From Nocardioides oleivorans (GTDB lineage: Bacteria > Actinomycetota > Actinomycetes > Propionibacteriales > Nocardioidaceae): 64,000 nucleotides of DNA. The stretch spans positions 1 through 64,000 of the forward strand of contig NZ_SDWT01000003.1 in NCBI RefSeq assembly GCF_004137255.1. The letters are read 5' to 3'. The translations under genes and the position numbers were made by a program. Below are positions 50,462 through 58,024 of the stretch, in pieces. The notes under the pieces were generated by a model, which worked only from the letters and a program-made list of their open reading frames with translations, was not told the DNA's origin and did not search any database. Each line of letters starts with the position of its first letter. Within the stretch, counting starts at the first letter, position 1.

Positions 50462-52158
50462 CAGGCGGTGGGGTCGTAGGTGACCTGGCGGACGCCGCCG
50501 AAGTCGCTGATCGCGGTGGCGACGTAGCCCCAGATCGCGAGGTCGACGTAGGCGACGCGGTACTGGAACTCGAGGCGCTGCGGCGCGCTGTTCCACAGGT
50601 GCACGCACCCGGTGTCGATCAGGTAGCTGTTCGACGTGTTGTTGCTCGAGGCGCCGAGCGACGGGACCGGGTCGAACTCGACGCCGGCCACATCGAGGGA
50701 CGTGAACCGCGCACGGGCGCCACCGTTGGCGTTGGTCGGGCCGTACATCGGCAGGAGCTTGCGGCCGGTGGAGTCCACGGCGGCAGCGAGCTTCTTGTAG
50801 AGGTTCGCGTGGGTGGCGGCGTAGTTGAACGTGTTGCCACCGGCGATGAAGTTGAGGTCGGCGATCGCGGCCTCGAGCTCGTTGACCAGGTCGTCGTCGG
50901 CCGCCGCAGTCGTGAGCGGGATGTCCGTGATGGACGCGACGTTGGCGTTCAGGATGTTGTAGGCACTGACCTCAAGGGCCGAGAAGTAGTGCTGCACCAT
51001 CTTGTTCCAGATCAGGCCGGAGACCTGCGGGTTGCCGCCCTGGTCCCACACCTCGCGGGTGATCTCGACCTTGCCGGAGACCGCCGACGGGGTGACCGTC
51101 TGGTTGGTGGCGGTGAAGCTGCCCGGGGTGGGCTCGACACCCTCGACGTGAGGTGCGACGAGGTTGGCGGCGGAACCGAACTTCGGGAAGAGGAACGGCG
51201 TCATGTCCGTGATGGCGCCCTTGTGGAGGGCGTCGTAGAGCGGGGTGCGGAAGCGGCGCTCGTCGACGTACATGTCGGGACGCTGGCGGGCCGGGTTGAG
51301 CGAGGTGACGTTGCCCGTGTCGACGTCGAAGGTCGGGGTGAACATCTCCTGCATGAACGCCATGACGCGCTCGCCGGCCTCGGAGTCGTGGTCGCGGCCG
51401 TAGGAGATGAGGTCGGTGGAGAAGTCGTGCGAGCCACGGACGCCGTCGAAGCGGTAGGGGCTCTCCTCGGTGACCGTGAGGGAGGCACCGGCCGAGATGA
51501 CCTCGGGGCCGCCCTGCGGGTTCGCCAGGTGGGCGAAGCCTGCGGCGATGGCGCTGGTGATCGACGCCTCGAGCGACTCCGCGGGAGCGTCGGCCTCGGG
51601 GGTCTCGATGGTGGGGCCGGTGACCGCGATGGTTGCGGTCGCGGCCATGGTGGGCTCGGTGGTGGGCGCGTCGGCCATGGTCTGTCCTTCCTGGGACATC
51701 GAAACTGAAGTGAGGCGGGAGCTGTCGAACACGGGCTGTGGGGTCATGGAGATCTCACGGAGCGGGAACTTGACGGCGTGGTGCACGCCGTTGCGGAGCT
51801 GGAACTTGACGCCTTCGCCGGGGCCGATCGAGAGGCCGTCCCACACGCCGTCCTCGGCCATCGACAGGGCCTTGTCGCCCTCGGGGCCACGGGCGACCTT
51901 GAAGGCGGCTTCGAGGCCGGCGTCGGTGTCCTTGAGCTCGAAGGCGTGGCCGACTGCCTGCGCGGCGTCATGGGCGATGTAGAGCTTCACGCGCTTCGGG
52001 TCACCCCACGTCACGGTGCCCTTGGCGAACATGAACCGCTGACCGCCCTTGACTCCCTCGACGCCGTAGGGGACGGCGAGACCGCGGATCACGCGGGTCT
52101 CGTGGTCGACGGCGAAGACGGAGCCGGTCGTGACGGCGTCCATGGTGAACTCAGGCAC
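50461..52158 (-). CDS. Prohead protease-major capsid fusion protein
   Basis: 565 residues. Residues 1-150 are an HK97-type prohead protease: RGLAVPYG at 26-32, catalytic His63 (YIAHDA), Ser110 (WDGLSIGPG), LREISMTPQPVF. A linker of about 60 residues leads to the major capsid fold (QRPDMYVDERRFRTPLYDAL...VEGVEPTPGSFTATNQTVTPSAVSGKVEITREVWDQGGNPQVSGLIWNKMVQ). Both functions in one chain are known from small actinophages; the protease likely cuts itself off. Confidence 0.87.
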   Translation of the reverse strand: MPEFTMDAVTTGSVFAVDHETRVIRGLAVPYGVEGVKGGQRFMFAKGTVTWGDPKRVKLYIAHDAAQAVGHAFELKDTDAGLEAAFKVARGPEGDKALSMAEDGVWDGLSIGPGEGVKFQLRNGVHHAVKFPLREISMTPQPVFDSSRLTSVSMSQEGQTMADAPTTEPTMAATATIAVTGPTIETPEADAPAESLEASITSAIAAGFAHLANPQGGPEVISAGASLTVTEESPYRFDGVRGSHDFSTDLISYGRDHDSEAGERVMAFMQEMFTPTFDVDTGNVTSLNPARQRPDMYVDERRFRTPLYDALHKGAITDMTPFLFPKFGSAANLVAPHVEGVEPTPGSFTATNQTVTPSAVSGKVEITREVWDQGGNPQVSGLIWNKMVQHYFSALEVSAYNILNANVASITDIPLTTAAADDDLVNELEAAIADLNFIAGGNTFNYAATHANLYKKLAAAVDSTGRKLLPMYGPTNANGGARARFTSLDVAGVEFDPVPSLGASSNNTSNSYLIDTGCVHLWNSAPQRLEFQYRVAYVDLAIWGYVATAISDFGGVRQVTYDPTA

Positions 52159-53335
52159 TGGCGGCCTCCTCGGTGTCGGCGGCGGTCTCAGGCAGCGGGT
52201 CGGGAGGCAGGCTGTCGAGGGGCTTGTCCTCGGCCTCGCGGATCTCTTCCTCGGTAAGTGCCCCGACGTCGAGGCCCAGGCGGTATGCCTCGTAGCGGCC
52301 CTTGGGGTCGGAGCGCAGGAAGGCGTCGAGGTCGAAGCGGGCTCGGTAGCCGCGCGGGCTGACGTTCGGGCTGGAGAGCGTCTGCTCGATCGCCGTCAGG
52401 TAGGGGCCGAGCGTGAAGTCGAGGAACGCCTTGCGGCGGTCGAACTGGTTGGCGTAGGTCCGGGAGGTCGTGGAGACGCCCAGCTCCTCGGGGTCGACGC
52501 CGGAGATACGGGCGATCTCGAGCACGGCGTGGTTTCGAGCCTCGGCCATCTGGAGCTGCTCAGGAGTCCAGCCGTCCCGCTTGTACCGCACACCCCACGG
52601 CACGAAGCCGGTCGTGTTGGTGCGGCGAGCGGTGGCCCAGTCGGACACGAGCGCCTGCGGGTCGTCGATCGGGTCATCCGACTCGAACCAGTCGACAGGC
52701 GGCGAACCCTCGGCGTACTTCGCGGCGGAGGAGTCCAGGCGTAGGCAGGTGCGGATGGCTCGCGCGCCGGCCGTCAGTAGTCCCTCGTTGAGGGAGTCGA
52801 AGCGGATGAGGTCGCGGTCCTCGACCCACTCAGTCGCCGAACCGGAGTGCAGGCCGCCCTTGGAGACGTACACCTTGCCGTTCTTGGCGACCGTGACCGA
52901 CCTCGGGTGGAGGCGTCGGACCTTCGCCGGGTAGCCGCGCCAGTCACGCGTCAGGACGCGCCACCAGGCGACCTCCTCGAAGAGGAGATCCTCGACGGTC
53001 ATCGCGATGGTGTAGGCCGGGATGCGGTCGGGCTCCGGACGCTCAAAGAGAGCCCACGGGGAGTTACGGCGGTCAGGGCCGGAGAGGTTGAGAGGCAGCC
53101 CGCCGATGGGGCCGCAGATCTTGTCGCGTGCACCCTTCACCGCGGGCACCTGGAGGGCCGACTTGCGGTCGATGCGTGGGGCTTGCGCGATGGGGTCCGC
53201 GTAGGACTCGAGGCCGAAGATCTGAGCGGGGATTGACTCGGCGTCGACAGCGAACGACGGCGGCTGCTCGGGGATGGACGCAGCGAACTCAGTGACCGGC
53301 GAGCTTCCGGTCAGCAGCCTTTTGTACCACCCCAT
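52151..53335 (-). CDS. Phage portal protein (HK97 family)
   Basis: 394 residues. KSALQVPAVKGARDKICGPIGGLPLNLSG, the helix WWRVLTRDWRGYPAKVRRLHPRSVTV, WATARRTNTTGFVPWGVRYKRDGWTPEQLQMAEARNHAVLEIARISGVDPEELG and TLGPYLTAIEQTLSS follow the portal pattern. The 5' gap to terL holds a hairpin at 53353-53386. Overlaps the capsid gene by 8 bases. Confidence 0.87.
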   Translation of the reverse strand: MGWYKRLLTGSSPVTEFAASIPEQPPSFAVDAESIPAQIFGLESYADPIAQAPRIDRKSALQVPAVKGARDKICGPIGGLPLNLSGPDRRNSPWALFERPEPDRIPAYTIAMTVEDLLFEEVAWWRVLTRDWRGYPAKVRRLHPRSVTVAKNGKVYVSKGGLHSGSATEWVEDRDLIRFDSLNEGLLTAGARAIRTCLRLDSSAAKYAEGSPPVDWFESDDPIDDPQALVSDWATARRTNTTGFVPWGVRYKRDGWTPEQLQMAEARNHAVLEIARISGVDPEELGVSTTSRTYANQFDRRKAFLDFTLGPYLTAIEQTLSSPNVSPRGYRARFDLDAFLRSDPKGRYEAYRLGLDVGALTEEEIREAEDKPLDSLPPDPLPETAADTEEAASA

Positions 53336-53352
53336 GTATCAAGGGTAGCGCA

Positions 53353-53386
53353 TGGTAAGGGCCAGATGGGCGAATGACCCTTACCA
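53353..53386. other. Hairpin between terL and portal genes
   Basis: TGGTAAGGG / 16 nt / CCCTTACCA, 9 perfect pairs, in a 54-nt gap of the structural operon. A partial terminator or processing site is possible. Confidence 0.5.
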
Positions 53387-53389
53387 AGT

Positions 53390-55225
53390 TCAGGCAGTCT
53401 TGGGCACGACCATCCGAGAACTGCGGCCGGCGCGCTGGCGGGCTGCGGTCGCGGCCCACGCCGCAGCCTTCACTGCGTCGGCTCGTCCGGTCGACGCGAG
53501 CCTCACGCCGTCGGCGCCCGGTGTGGTGCGGACGGCGAGGAGCTGGCCCGTGAGGTGCTGACCACCGTCGTGGCGCAGGACGTCCTCGCGCAGCAGCCGG
53601 TCGACGTCGGCGACAGACTGGCCGACGCGTGCGCGCATGTCCTTCGTGCGGACCGAGCGGAACGCGGGATCGTCGGCGAGGGAGGCGCCGATGAGCAGCG
53701 CGTTGCGGTGGCCGCTGGCCTTGATGAGGTCGACAGCCGTGGCGGCGTCGTCGACCTCGAAGGCACGCACCCGCACCTCCGTGGCATCGGCAGCCCAGGC
53801 AAAGGCGACAGAGACCCCGCTGCCGAACCACGACTCGAGTGCGACGGCGTCCGGAATCGTGACGGGCATCGCTACGATTCGGCTGTTCCACACGTCGGGC
53901 TTGACCAGGGCTTCGCCCCGCTTCTTCTGGGTCTGCCTCAGGCGCCACTGGTTGAGGTACTGCGAGCGGAAGCCCTGCATCGGGTCGAGGTCGTCGAACT
54001 CCGGATCCTGCTCGCCGGCCGCGGCCTTCTCGTACTTGCTCGCCATCATCTTGGCGCGGTCCTCGGACCAGTGCGGAGAGGCCGCGCGCCAGACGATGGG
54101 GTCCGAGGGGTCGGCGTCGGCGGGTGCGCCCCAGACCAGCACCAGCGTCTCGCCGTCGTCGACCGTGAGTGCATCGAGGATGCGCCCGGGCATGAGGCTC
54201 GTGGCTCTGCGGTGTGCCGTGGAGGTGAGCACGAGCTGCGGGCTCTCGCGCTCCAGCATCGACGGCTCGAGGTCGTCGTCGATCGACGAGGGCTTGATGT
54301 CCCAGCACTCGTCAGCGTGCGCGAGGCAGGCGTCGTAGCCGGTGGTCGAGTCCTTTGAGCGGGCGACCCATCGGTTGACCTCGTCGCGCGAGATCTCCGG
54401 CTCGGTCATGCCCTTCTTGTGGTCCCATCCGTCGCGGGTGGCAGCCCACGGGTACGCCTTGCGCAGCACCTCGCGGACGATGGCCAGGTTGGCGCCCGTG
54501 TGCATGACGAGCTGCTCGTCCTCGAAGAGCTCCGGTCCGTGCTCCAGGCGCCACAGCGATGACCCGCGGAGGCGTACCGACTTGCCGATACGGCGTGGGC
54601 CCGACTCCAGAACCACGCGGAAGCACAGCGTGCCGTCGGCTCGGTGCTGGAGCTGGAGGACGAAGGCGAGCTTCTGCCAAAAGCGAAGGCGCAGGGGCTT
54701 GCCGCGCTCCTTGAGGTTGGCTTCCATCCACTCGATGGCTGCCGGCCCGTAGGACTCAACTGCCTCGGGGTGCACGGCTGAGACCCATAGCGGCGGTGCG
54801 GCGTCCTCTGGAACGTCGAGGAACGGCGTCAGCCAATTGGGCGCAGTCGCCACCAAGGTCGCCCAGTCGAGGCCCTCGCGGACCACGATCGGCTCCTCGT
54901 CAGGCCCGTGTGTGTGCACAGGAAGGATCGGAGACTGCCCGGGGGGTACGTCGTGGGGAAAACCAGCATCAACGAGCGCCTGACGTCGTGCCTTCTCGAT
55001 CACCGCGGCCTGACCAGTGCCTCGTGAACACGCGTCGTGCTCGGGCTGCCAGTTGCTCGGCTCCCATGTGAGCTCTGGGTAGGCGGCACGGGACTTGATG
55101 TGCCCGACCACCCACTCGTCGCCTGTACCTACAGTGTGACCACAGCGTCCGCACGGGGCAGGCAGCCGGCCGGCGATGTAGGGCCGAGCCACCTCGGTGA
55201 CAGCCCTGCCTCCCCACGCCTTCAC
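53390..55225 (-). CDS. HNH nuclease-large terminase fusion
   Basis: 611 residues. An N-terminal HNH domain: C25-x2-C28, His42 (GHIKS), Asn58 (SNW), His63 and Cys66 (EHDAC). After a linker comes the TerL ATPase: GPRRIGKS at 209-216 (Walker A), the Asp305-Glu306 pair in AHADECWDI, then LTSTAHRR. In the C-terminal region (ESWFGSGVSVAFAWAADATEVRV) the usual first Asp of the RNase H-like nuclease is not obvious. HNH proteins are needed next to terminase in HK97-like phages; a direct fusion is unusual. Confidence 0.85.
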   Translation of the reverse strand: MKAWGGRAVTEVARPYIAGRLPAPCGRCGHTVGTGDEWVVGHIKSRAAYPELTWEPSNWQPEHDACSRGTGQAAVIEKARRQALVDAGFPHDVPPGQSPILPVHTHGPDEEPIVVREGLDWATLVATAPNWLTPFLDVPEDAAPPLWVSAVHPEAVESYGPAAIEWMEANLKERGKPLRLRFWQKLAFVLQLQHRADGTLCFRVVLESGPRRIGKSVRLRGSSLWRLEHGPELFEDEQLVMHTGANLAIVREVLRKAYPWAATRDGWDHKKGMTEPEISRDEVNRWVARSKDSTTGYDACLAHADECWDIKPSSIDDDLEPSMLERESPQLVLTSTAHRRATSLMPGRILDALTVDDGETLVLVWGAPADADPSDPIVWRAASPHWSEDRAKMMASKYEKAAAGEQDPEFDDLDPMQGFRSQYLNQWRLRQTQKKRGEALVKPDVWNSRIVAMPVTIPDAVALESWFGSGVSVAFAWAADATEVRVRAFEVDDAATAVDLIKASGHRNALLIGASLADDPAFRSVRTKDMRARVGQSVADVDRLLREDVLRHDGGQHLTGQLLAVRTTPGADGVRLASTGRADAVKAAAWAATAARQRAGRSSRMVVPKTA

Positions 55226-55485
55226 TGGTCCCTCTCCTCGAGCAGGGCACGCAACCTCTGGATCTCCTTGCGCTGCTCGGTCAACATCCGGTTGGTGGTC
55301 TCGGCGAAGCGGCGGTGCTTTGCCTTGAGTCGGGCCAGTTGCAGGACGGTCCTATCTGGGGACACACCTACTGGCGCGTCCTGGGCGTGTTCCCCGCGTG
55401 TCCCCCTAAGGGGGAGGGACACGGGGTCACGGGGTGTCCCGGACACACTGGGGACACGGGGGGACACGGGGTCACGCGACGTCAT
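55222..55485 (-). CDS. Small coiled-coil protein upstream of terminase
   Basis: 87 residues. The Pro/Arg/Ser-rich first half is encoded by G/C repeat DNA; the second half is a coiled coil (QLARLKAKHRRFAETTNRMLTEQRKEIQRLRALLEERDQ). Overlaps the ATPase gene end by 14 bases and terL by 4. Could be the missing small terminase; no known family. Confidence 0.55.
   Translation of the reverse strand: MTSRDPVSPRVPSVSGTPRDPVSLPLRGTRGEHAQDAPVGVSPDRTVLQLARLKAKHRRFAETTNRMLTEQRKEIQRLRALLEERDQ
55387..55470. repeat. GGGACAC repeat cluster, candidate packaging site
   Basis: GGGACAC or GGACAC occurs at 55416, 55441, 55451 and 55461 on the plus strand, with inverted GTGTCCC copies near 55398 and 55434. All lie inside the coding region of the small protein just before terL, where cos or pac sites are often found. 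Confidence 0.4.
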
Positions 55486-56653
55486 CTACAACCCACTCCT
55501 TCAACTTGGTGTGAGGTGTGGCCTCGCTCAGGTATCCATCGAGGATGAGCTGATCGAGGGCCGAGTCGATGGTCATGGCCTTGCCCGTGACGGCAGCACG
55601 GATGAGGCGCTTGGAGAGTGGGCCGCGGTCGTTGATGACGGCCATGATCCGACCCATGTAGACGGTGGGCTGGAAGGCGTTGCTGGCCTCGTGGGGCGCC
55701 TCGACGGCCACCTCAGAGAAGCCCTCGGGGTGTGAGGTCAGCACGAGATCGCCGGCCCAGAACATGCCGCTCGAGGACGGCAGGGCGTTCTTCCTGAGCT
55801 GGCCAGGGCGATCCTTGGCGATGCGCAGGGTGGACTTGCCGGTGATCCCGACGCCGAACGGCTTGCGGTTCTCCAGGACGTAGGCAGCGCCGTCGAGGCC
55901 GTTGAGCTTGTGCACGGCGCCGATGGAGTACCTGCCGCGGTTCTCCGTGCTCTTGGCGACGTGGTCGAGGGAGACCGATGCGGCGCCGGCTGAGGCAAAG
56001 CGACGAGGCAGCATCCGACCGAACGCGGCGACGTCGGCATTGTCGTTCGGGTTCATCCCGTGCATGGTCAGGGCCTCGGTGACGCCGTCGAGCACGGCGA
56101 GGGTGGGCTTGTGGGTCCGCAGGATGTCCATCAGGTCGTCGAGGTGGATGCCTGTGCCCAAGGCGTCCTCGGGCCTGAGGTAGTGGAACCTCTCGCGAAT
56201 GGCCTTGGGGTTGCCACCCAGGGTGAGCAAACGACCGACGATGCCGCCCTCGTCGTCCTCGAAGTCGAGGTAGAGCACGTGGTTGAGCGCGTCGAGCTCG
56301 TCGAGGACCGCGGACATCGCGAGCCAGGTCTTGCCGCCCTCGGACTCGCTCGAGATGGTGTGCACCTTGCCGGGGTAGAACATGCCGGCGCCGTCGGTCC
56401 TGCGTCCTACGGTCGGCTCGACGGGCTGCCAGCGACCAGAGAGGACGTCGTCGAGGTCGACTGGCTGCCATGACCTACGGAACACAGGTGATCGCTGGAC
56501 ACCATCAAGTGCCCCTGACGCCTCTAGCGCGCGGACGACGTCGGGGTGGGCAGCACTGAGACATTCCTCGAGTTCACCTTGGGCGATGATGGCGCTGAGG
56601 CTCTCGGGGCTCGGACGGTAGTACGGGTCGGCCCAGACGTCGTGCCAGCTCAC
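55472..56653 (-). CDS. RecA/RepA-type AAA ATPase (phage)
   Basis: 393 residues. FYPGKVHTISSESEGGKTWLAMSAV is the Walker A of the RepA/KaiC-like AAA_25 family, followed by HVLYLDFEDDEGGIVGRL, TLAVLDGVTEAL (Walker B) and SVSLDHVAKS; a C-terminal winged helix (LSKRLIRAAVTGKAMTIDSALDQLILDGYL) may bind DNA. Probably a hexameric helicase or recombinase for phage replication; there is no separate primase. GTG 56653, GTGA overlap with the gene before. Confidence 0.82.
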   Translation of the reverse strand: MSWHDVWADPYYRPSPESLSAIIAQGELEECLSAAHPDVVRALEASGALDGVQRSPVFRRSWQPVDLDDVLSGRWQPVEPTVGRRTDGAGMFYPGKVHTISSESEGGKTWLAMSAVLDELDALNHVLYLDFEDDEGGIVGRLLTLGGNPKAIRERFHYLRPEDALGTGIHLDDLMDILRTHKPTLAVLDGVTEALTMHGMNPNDNADVAAFGRMLPRRFASAGAASVSLDHVAKSTENRGRYSIGAVHKLNGLDGAAYVLENRKPFGVGITGKSTLRIAKDRPGQLRKNALPSSSGMFWAGDLVLTSHPEGFSEVAVEAPHEASNAFQPTVYMGRIMAVINDRGPLSKRLIRAAVTGKAMTIDSALDQLILDGYLSEATPHTKLKEWVVDDVA

Positions 56654-56907
56654 GCATCACCCCACGGTCCTCGGCCATGGAGGGCGTCCGTCCATGCCGA
56701 CACCGCTCCGGGCGTGCCGTGCACGTCAAGGTGGAGCGTGGGGATGTACTCGCGGTAGTGGTGGATCTCGGGCGTCACTGACCGTCGGTCGCCGACGAAC
56801 AGGATCACGCGAGCACCCGGCTCCACGGCGTACAGGGATGTGACGACACGCCGATCGGCGTCGCGATCATCGCGCTCGAGATCGCAGTAGACCGTCGCAG
56901 AGATCAC
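56650..56907 (-). CDS. Small phage protein, nucleotide-deoxyribosyl-like beta domain
   Basis: 85 residues from GTG 56907. SATVYCDLERDDRDADRRVVTSLYAVEPGARVILFVGDRRSVTPEIHHYREYIPTLHLDVHG reads like an alternating alpha/beta fold. No family is recognised. GTGA overlaps on both sides show tight coupling. Confidence 0.5.
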   Translation of the reverse strand: MISATVYCDLERDDRDADRRVVTSLYAVEPGARVILFVGDRRSVTPEIHHYREYIPTLHLDVHGTPGAVSAWTDALHGRGPWGDA

Positions 56908-57080
56908 TCGCCACCACCACGACGGGCAGCGGCCATGAACAGCTCGTAGCCGGCCATGTCGCCCTTGGCCTTCGCTTCGGCCGCGAGGATGAGAGCGCGG
57001 TCCGTGGGGATGCCCTTGGCCCTGTCCGCGGCCTTGACCGCCGCAGTCGCGGTCGGATCCGCGTTGGTGTATCGCTTCAC
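56904..57080 (-). CDS. Small phage protein
   Basis: 58 residues from GTG 57080, overlapping both neighbours. Ala/Lys-rich helices (TATAAVKAADRAKGIPTDRALILAAEAKAKGDMAGYELF). Unknown function. Confidence 0.5.
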   Translation of the reverse strand: MKRYTNADPTATAAVKAADRAKGIPTDRALILAAEAKAKGDMAGYELFMAAARRGGGE

Positions 57081-57262
57081 TCGCCGACCGCCTTGGCGAA
57101 GAGGCTGTCGATGTACTCCTGCACGTCGGTGCGCCTGTAGACGAGGTGTCGCCCCATTCGCCCACTGGTGGGACCGGTGCCCTGCGCGCGCCAGTACCTC
57201 AGCGTGTTTTCGCTGACGCCGAGCCAACTTGCCACGGCGTCGATGCGGAGAAGCTCGTCCAT
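57077..57262 (-). CDS. Excisionase-like HTH protein
   Basis: 61 residues. LLRIDAVASWLGVSENTLRYWRAQGTGPTSGRMGRHLVYRRTDVQEYIDSL is the MerR/AlpA-type winged helix of phage excisionases. First gene of the leftward operon. The ribosome-binding site AAGGAG lies in the centre of an inverted repeat (57269-57281). Confidence 0.8.
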   Translation of the reverse strand: MDELLRIDAVASWLGVSENTLRYWRAQGTGPTSGRMGRHLVYRRTDVQEYIDSLFAKAVGE

Positions 57263-57268
57263 GCTCTA

Positions 57269-57281
57269 CAACTCCTTGTTG
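57269..57281. promoter_or_regulatory. Operator-like repeat CAAC-N5-GTTG (left)
   Basis: CAAC TCCTT GTTG, 6 nt upstream of the excisionase ATG. It shares its arms and spacing with 57349-57361. Confidence 0.55.
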
Positions 57282-57348
57282 GTGGTCACCTATGAAACGA
57301 TGTTTGCATGAGTGACCCGTGGTGGGCAAGCACGGTGTAGACACACGC

Positions 57349-57361
57349 CAACAAAACGTTG
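57349..57361. promoter_or_regulatory. Operator-like repeat CAAC-N5-GTTG (right)
   Basis: CAAC AAAAC GTTG, directly next to the repressor -10 TACGGT (57362-57367). One element on each side of the divergent region, as expected for a lysogeny switch. Confidence 0.55.
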
Positions 57362-57373
57362 TACGGTCGCGGA

Positions 57374-58024
57374 GTGACGGACATCGACGGAAACCCGCTG
57401 AGCCCCTGGGAGCGGAACTTCATCGTTCACATGGCTCGCCTGCGCGAATCCCATGGCATGACGCAGACCGACCTGGCGAAGCGGCTCCAGCCCTACGGCC
57501 TCAAGTTCCACCAGCAGACGATTCAACGTGTCGAAGCTGGCGAGCGGCCGGTGCGGCTGAACGAGGCCCACATCATCGCGAGGGTCCTGGAGTCAGATCT
57601 GAACGTCATGACCACCGATGTCGGCTCTAGCGATGCGTCTATCCGATACGCCGTGGCCGCATGCAGGACCAAGGGTGAGTCGCTGTTCTACAACCTGACC
57701 GAGGACATGAACTCGTGGCTCGACGAGTTCGACCAGCTCGCCCTCTTGATCGCGGAGCGCGACCTCTCTACCGAGCTGTCAGAGGGAACAGTCTGGGCTC
57801 TCGAATGGTGCTGGCGCATCCGGGAGGTCGCAGCGCACATGATGGACACTCGCGCGCAGCTCGGCGAGTTCGTCCTGGGCAAGTCCGACGCCGAATTGCA
57901 GGTCGAGGTACCGGCGTTCGATCTGGCTGGCGAGTGGATCGAAGTCCACCTCGACAAGACCCGTCACTTGGCGGAGATGACCCCCGCTGCGCTCATGGCG
58001 CTCTTGGAGCCCACGGATGGCTAG
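57374..58024 (+). CDS. Phage repressor-like XRE-type HTH protein
   Basis: 216 residues from GTG 57374. HTH: LRESHGMTQTDLAKRLQPYGLKFHQQTIQRVEAGERPVRLNEAHIIARVL. Helical C-terminal region with many Glu and Trp. Leaderless: TACGGT ends 6 nt before the GTG, as in lambda cI from its maintenance promoter. Divergent from the excisionase gene; an 8-base overlap with integrase suggests co-expression in the lysogen. Confidence 0.82.
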   Translation: MTDIDGNPLSPWERNFIVHMARLRESHGMTQTDLAKRLQPYGLKFHQQTIQRVEAGERPVRLNEAHIIARVLESDLNVMTTDVGSSDASIRYAVAACRTKGESLFYNLTEDMNSWLDEFDQLALLIAERDLSTELSEGTVWALEWCWRIREVAAHMMDTRAQLGEFVLGKSDAELQVEVPAFDLAGEWIEVHLDKTRHLAEMTPAALMALLEPTDG

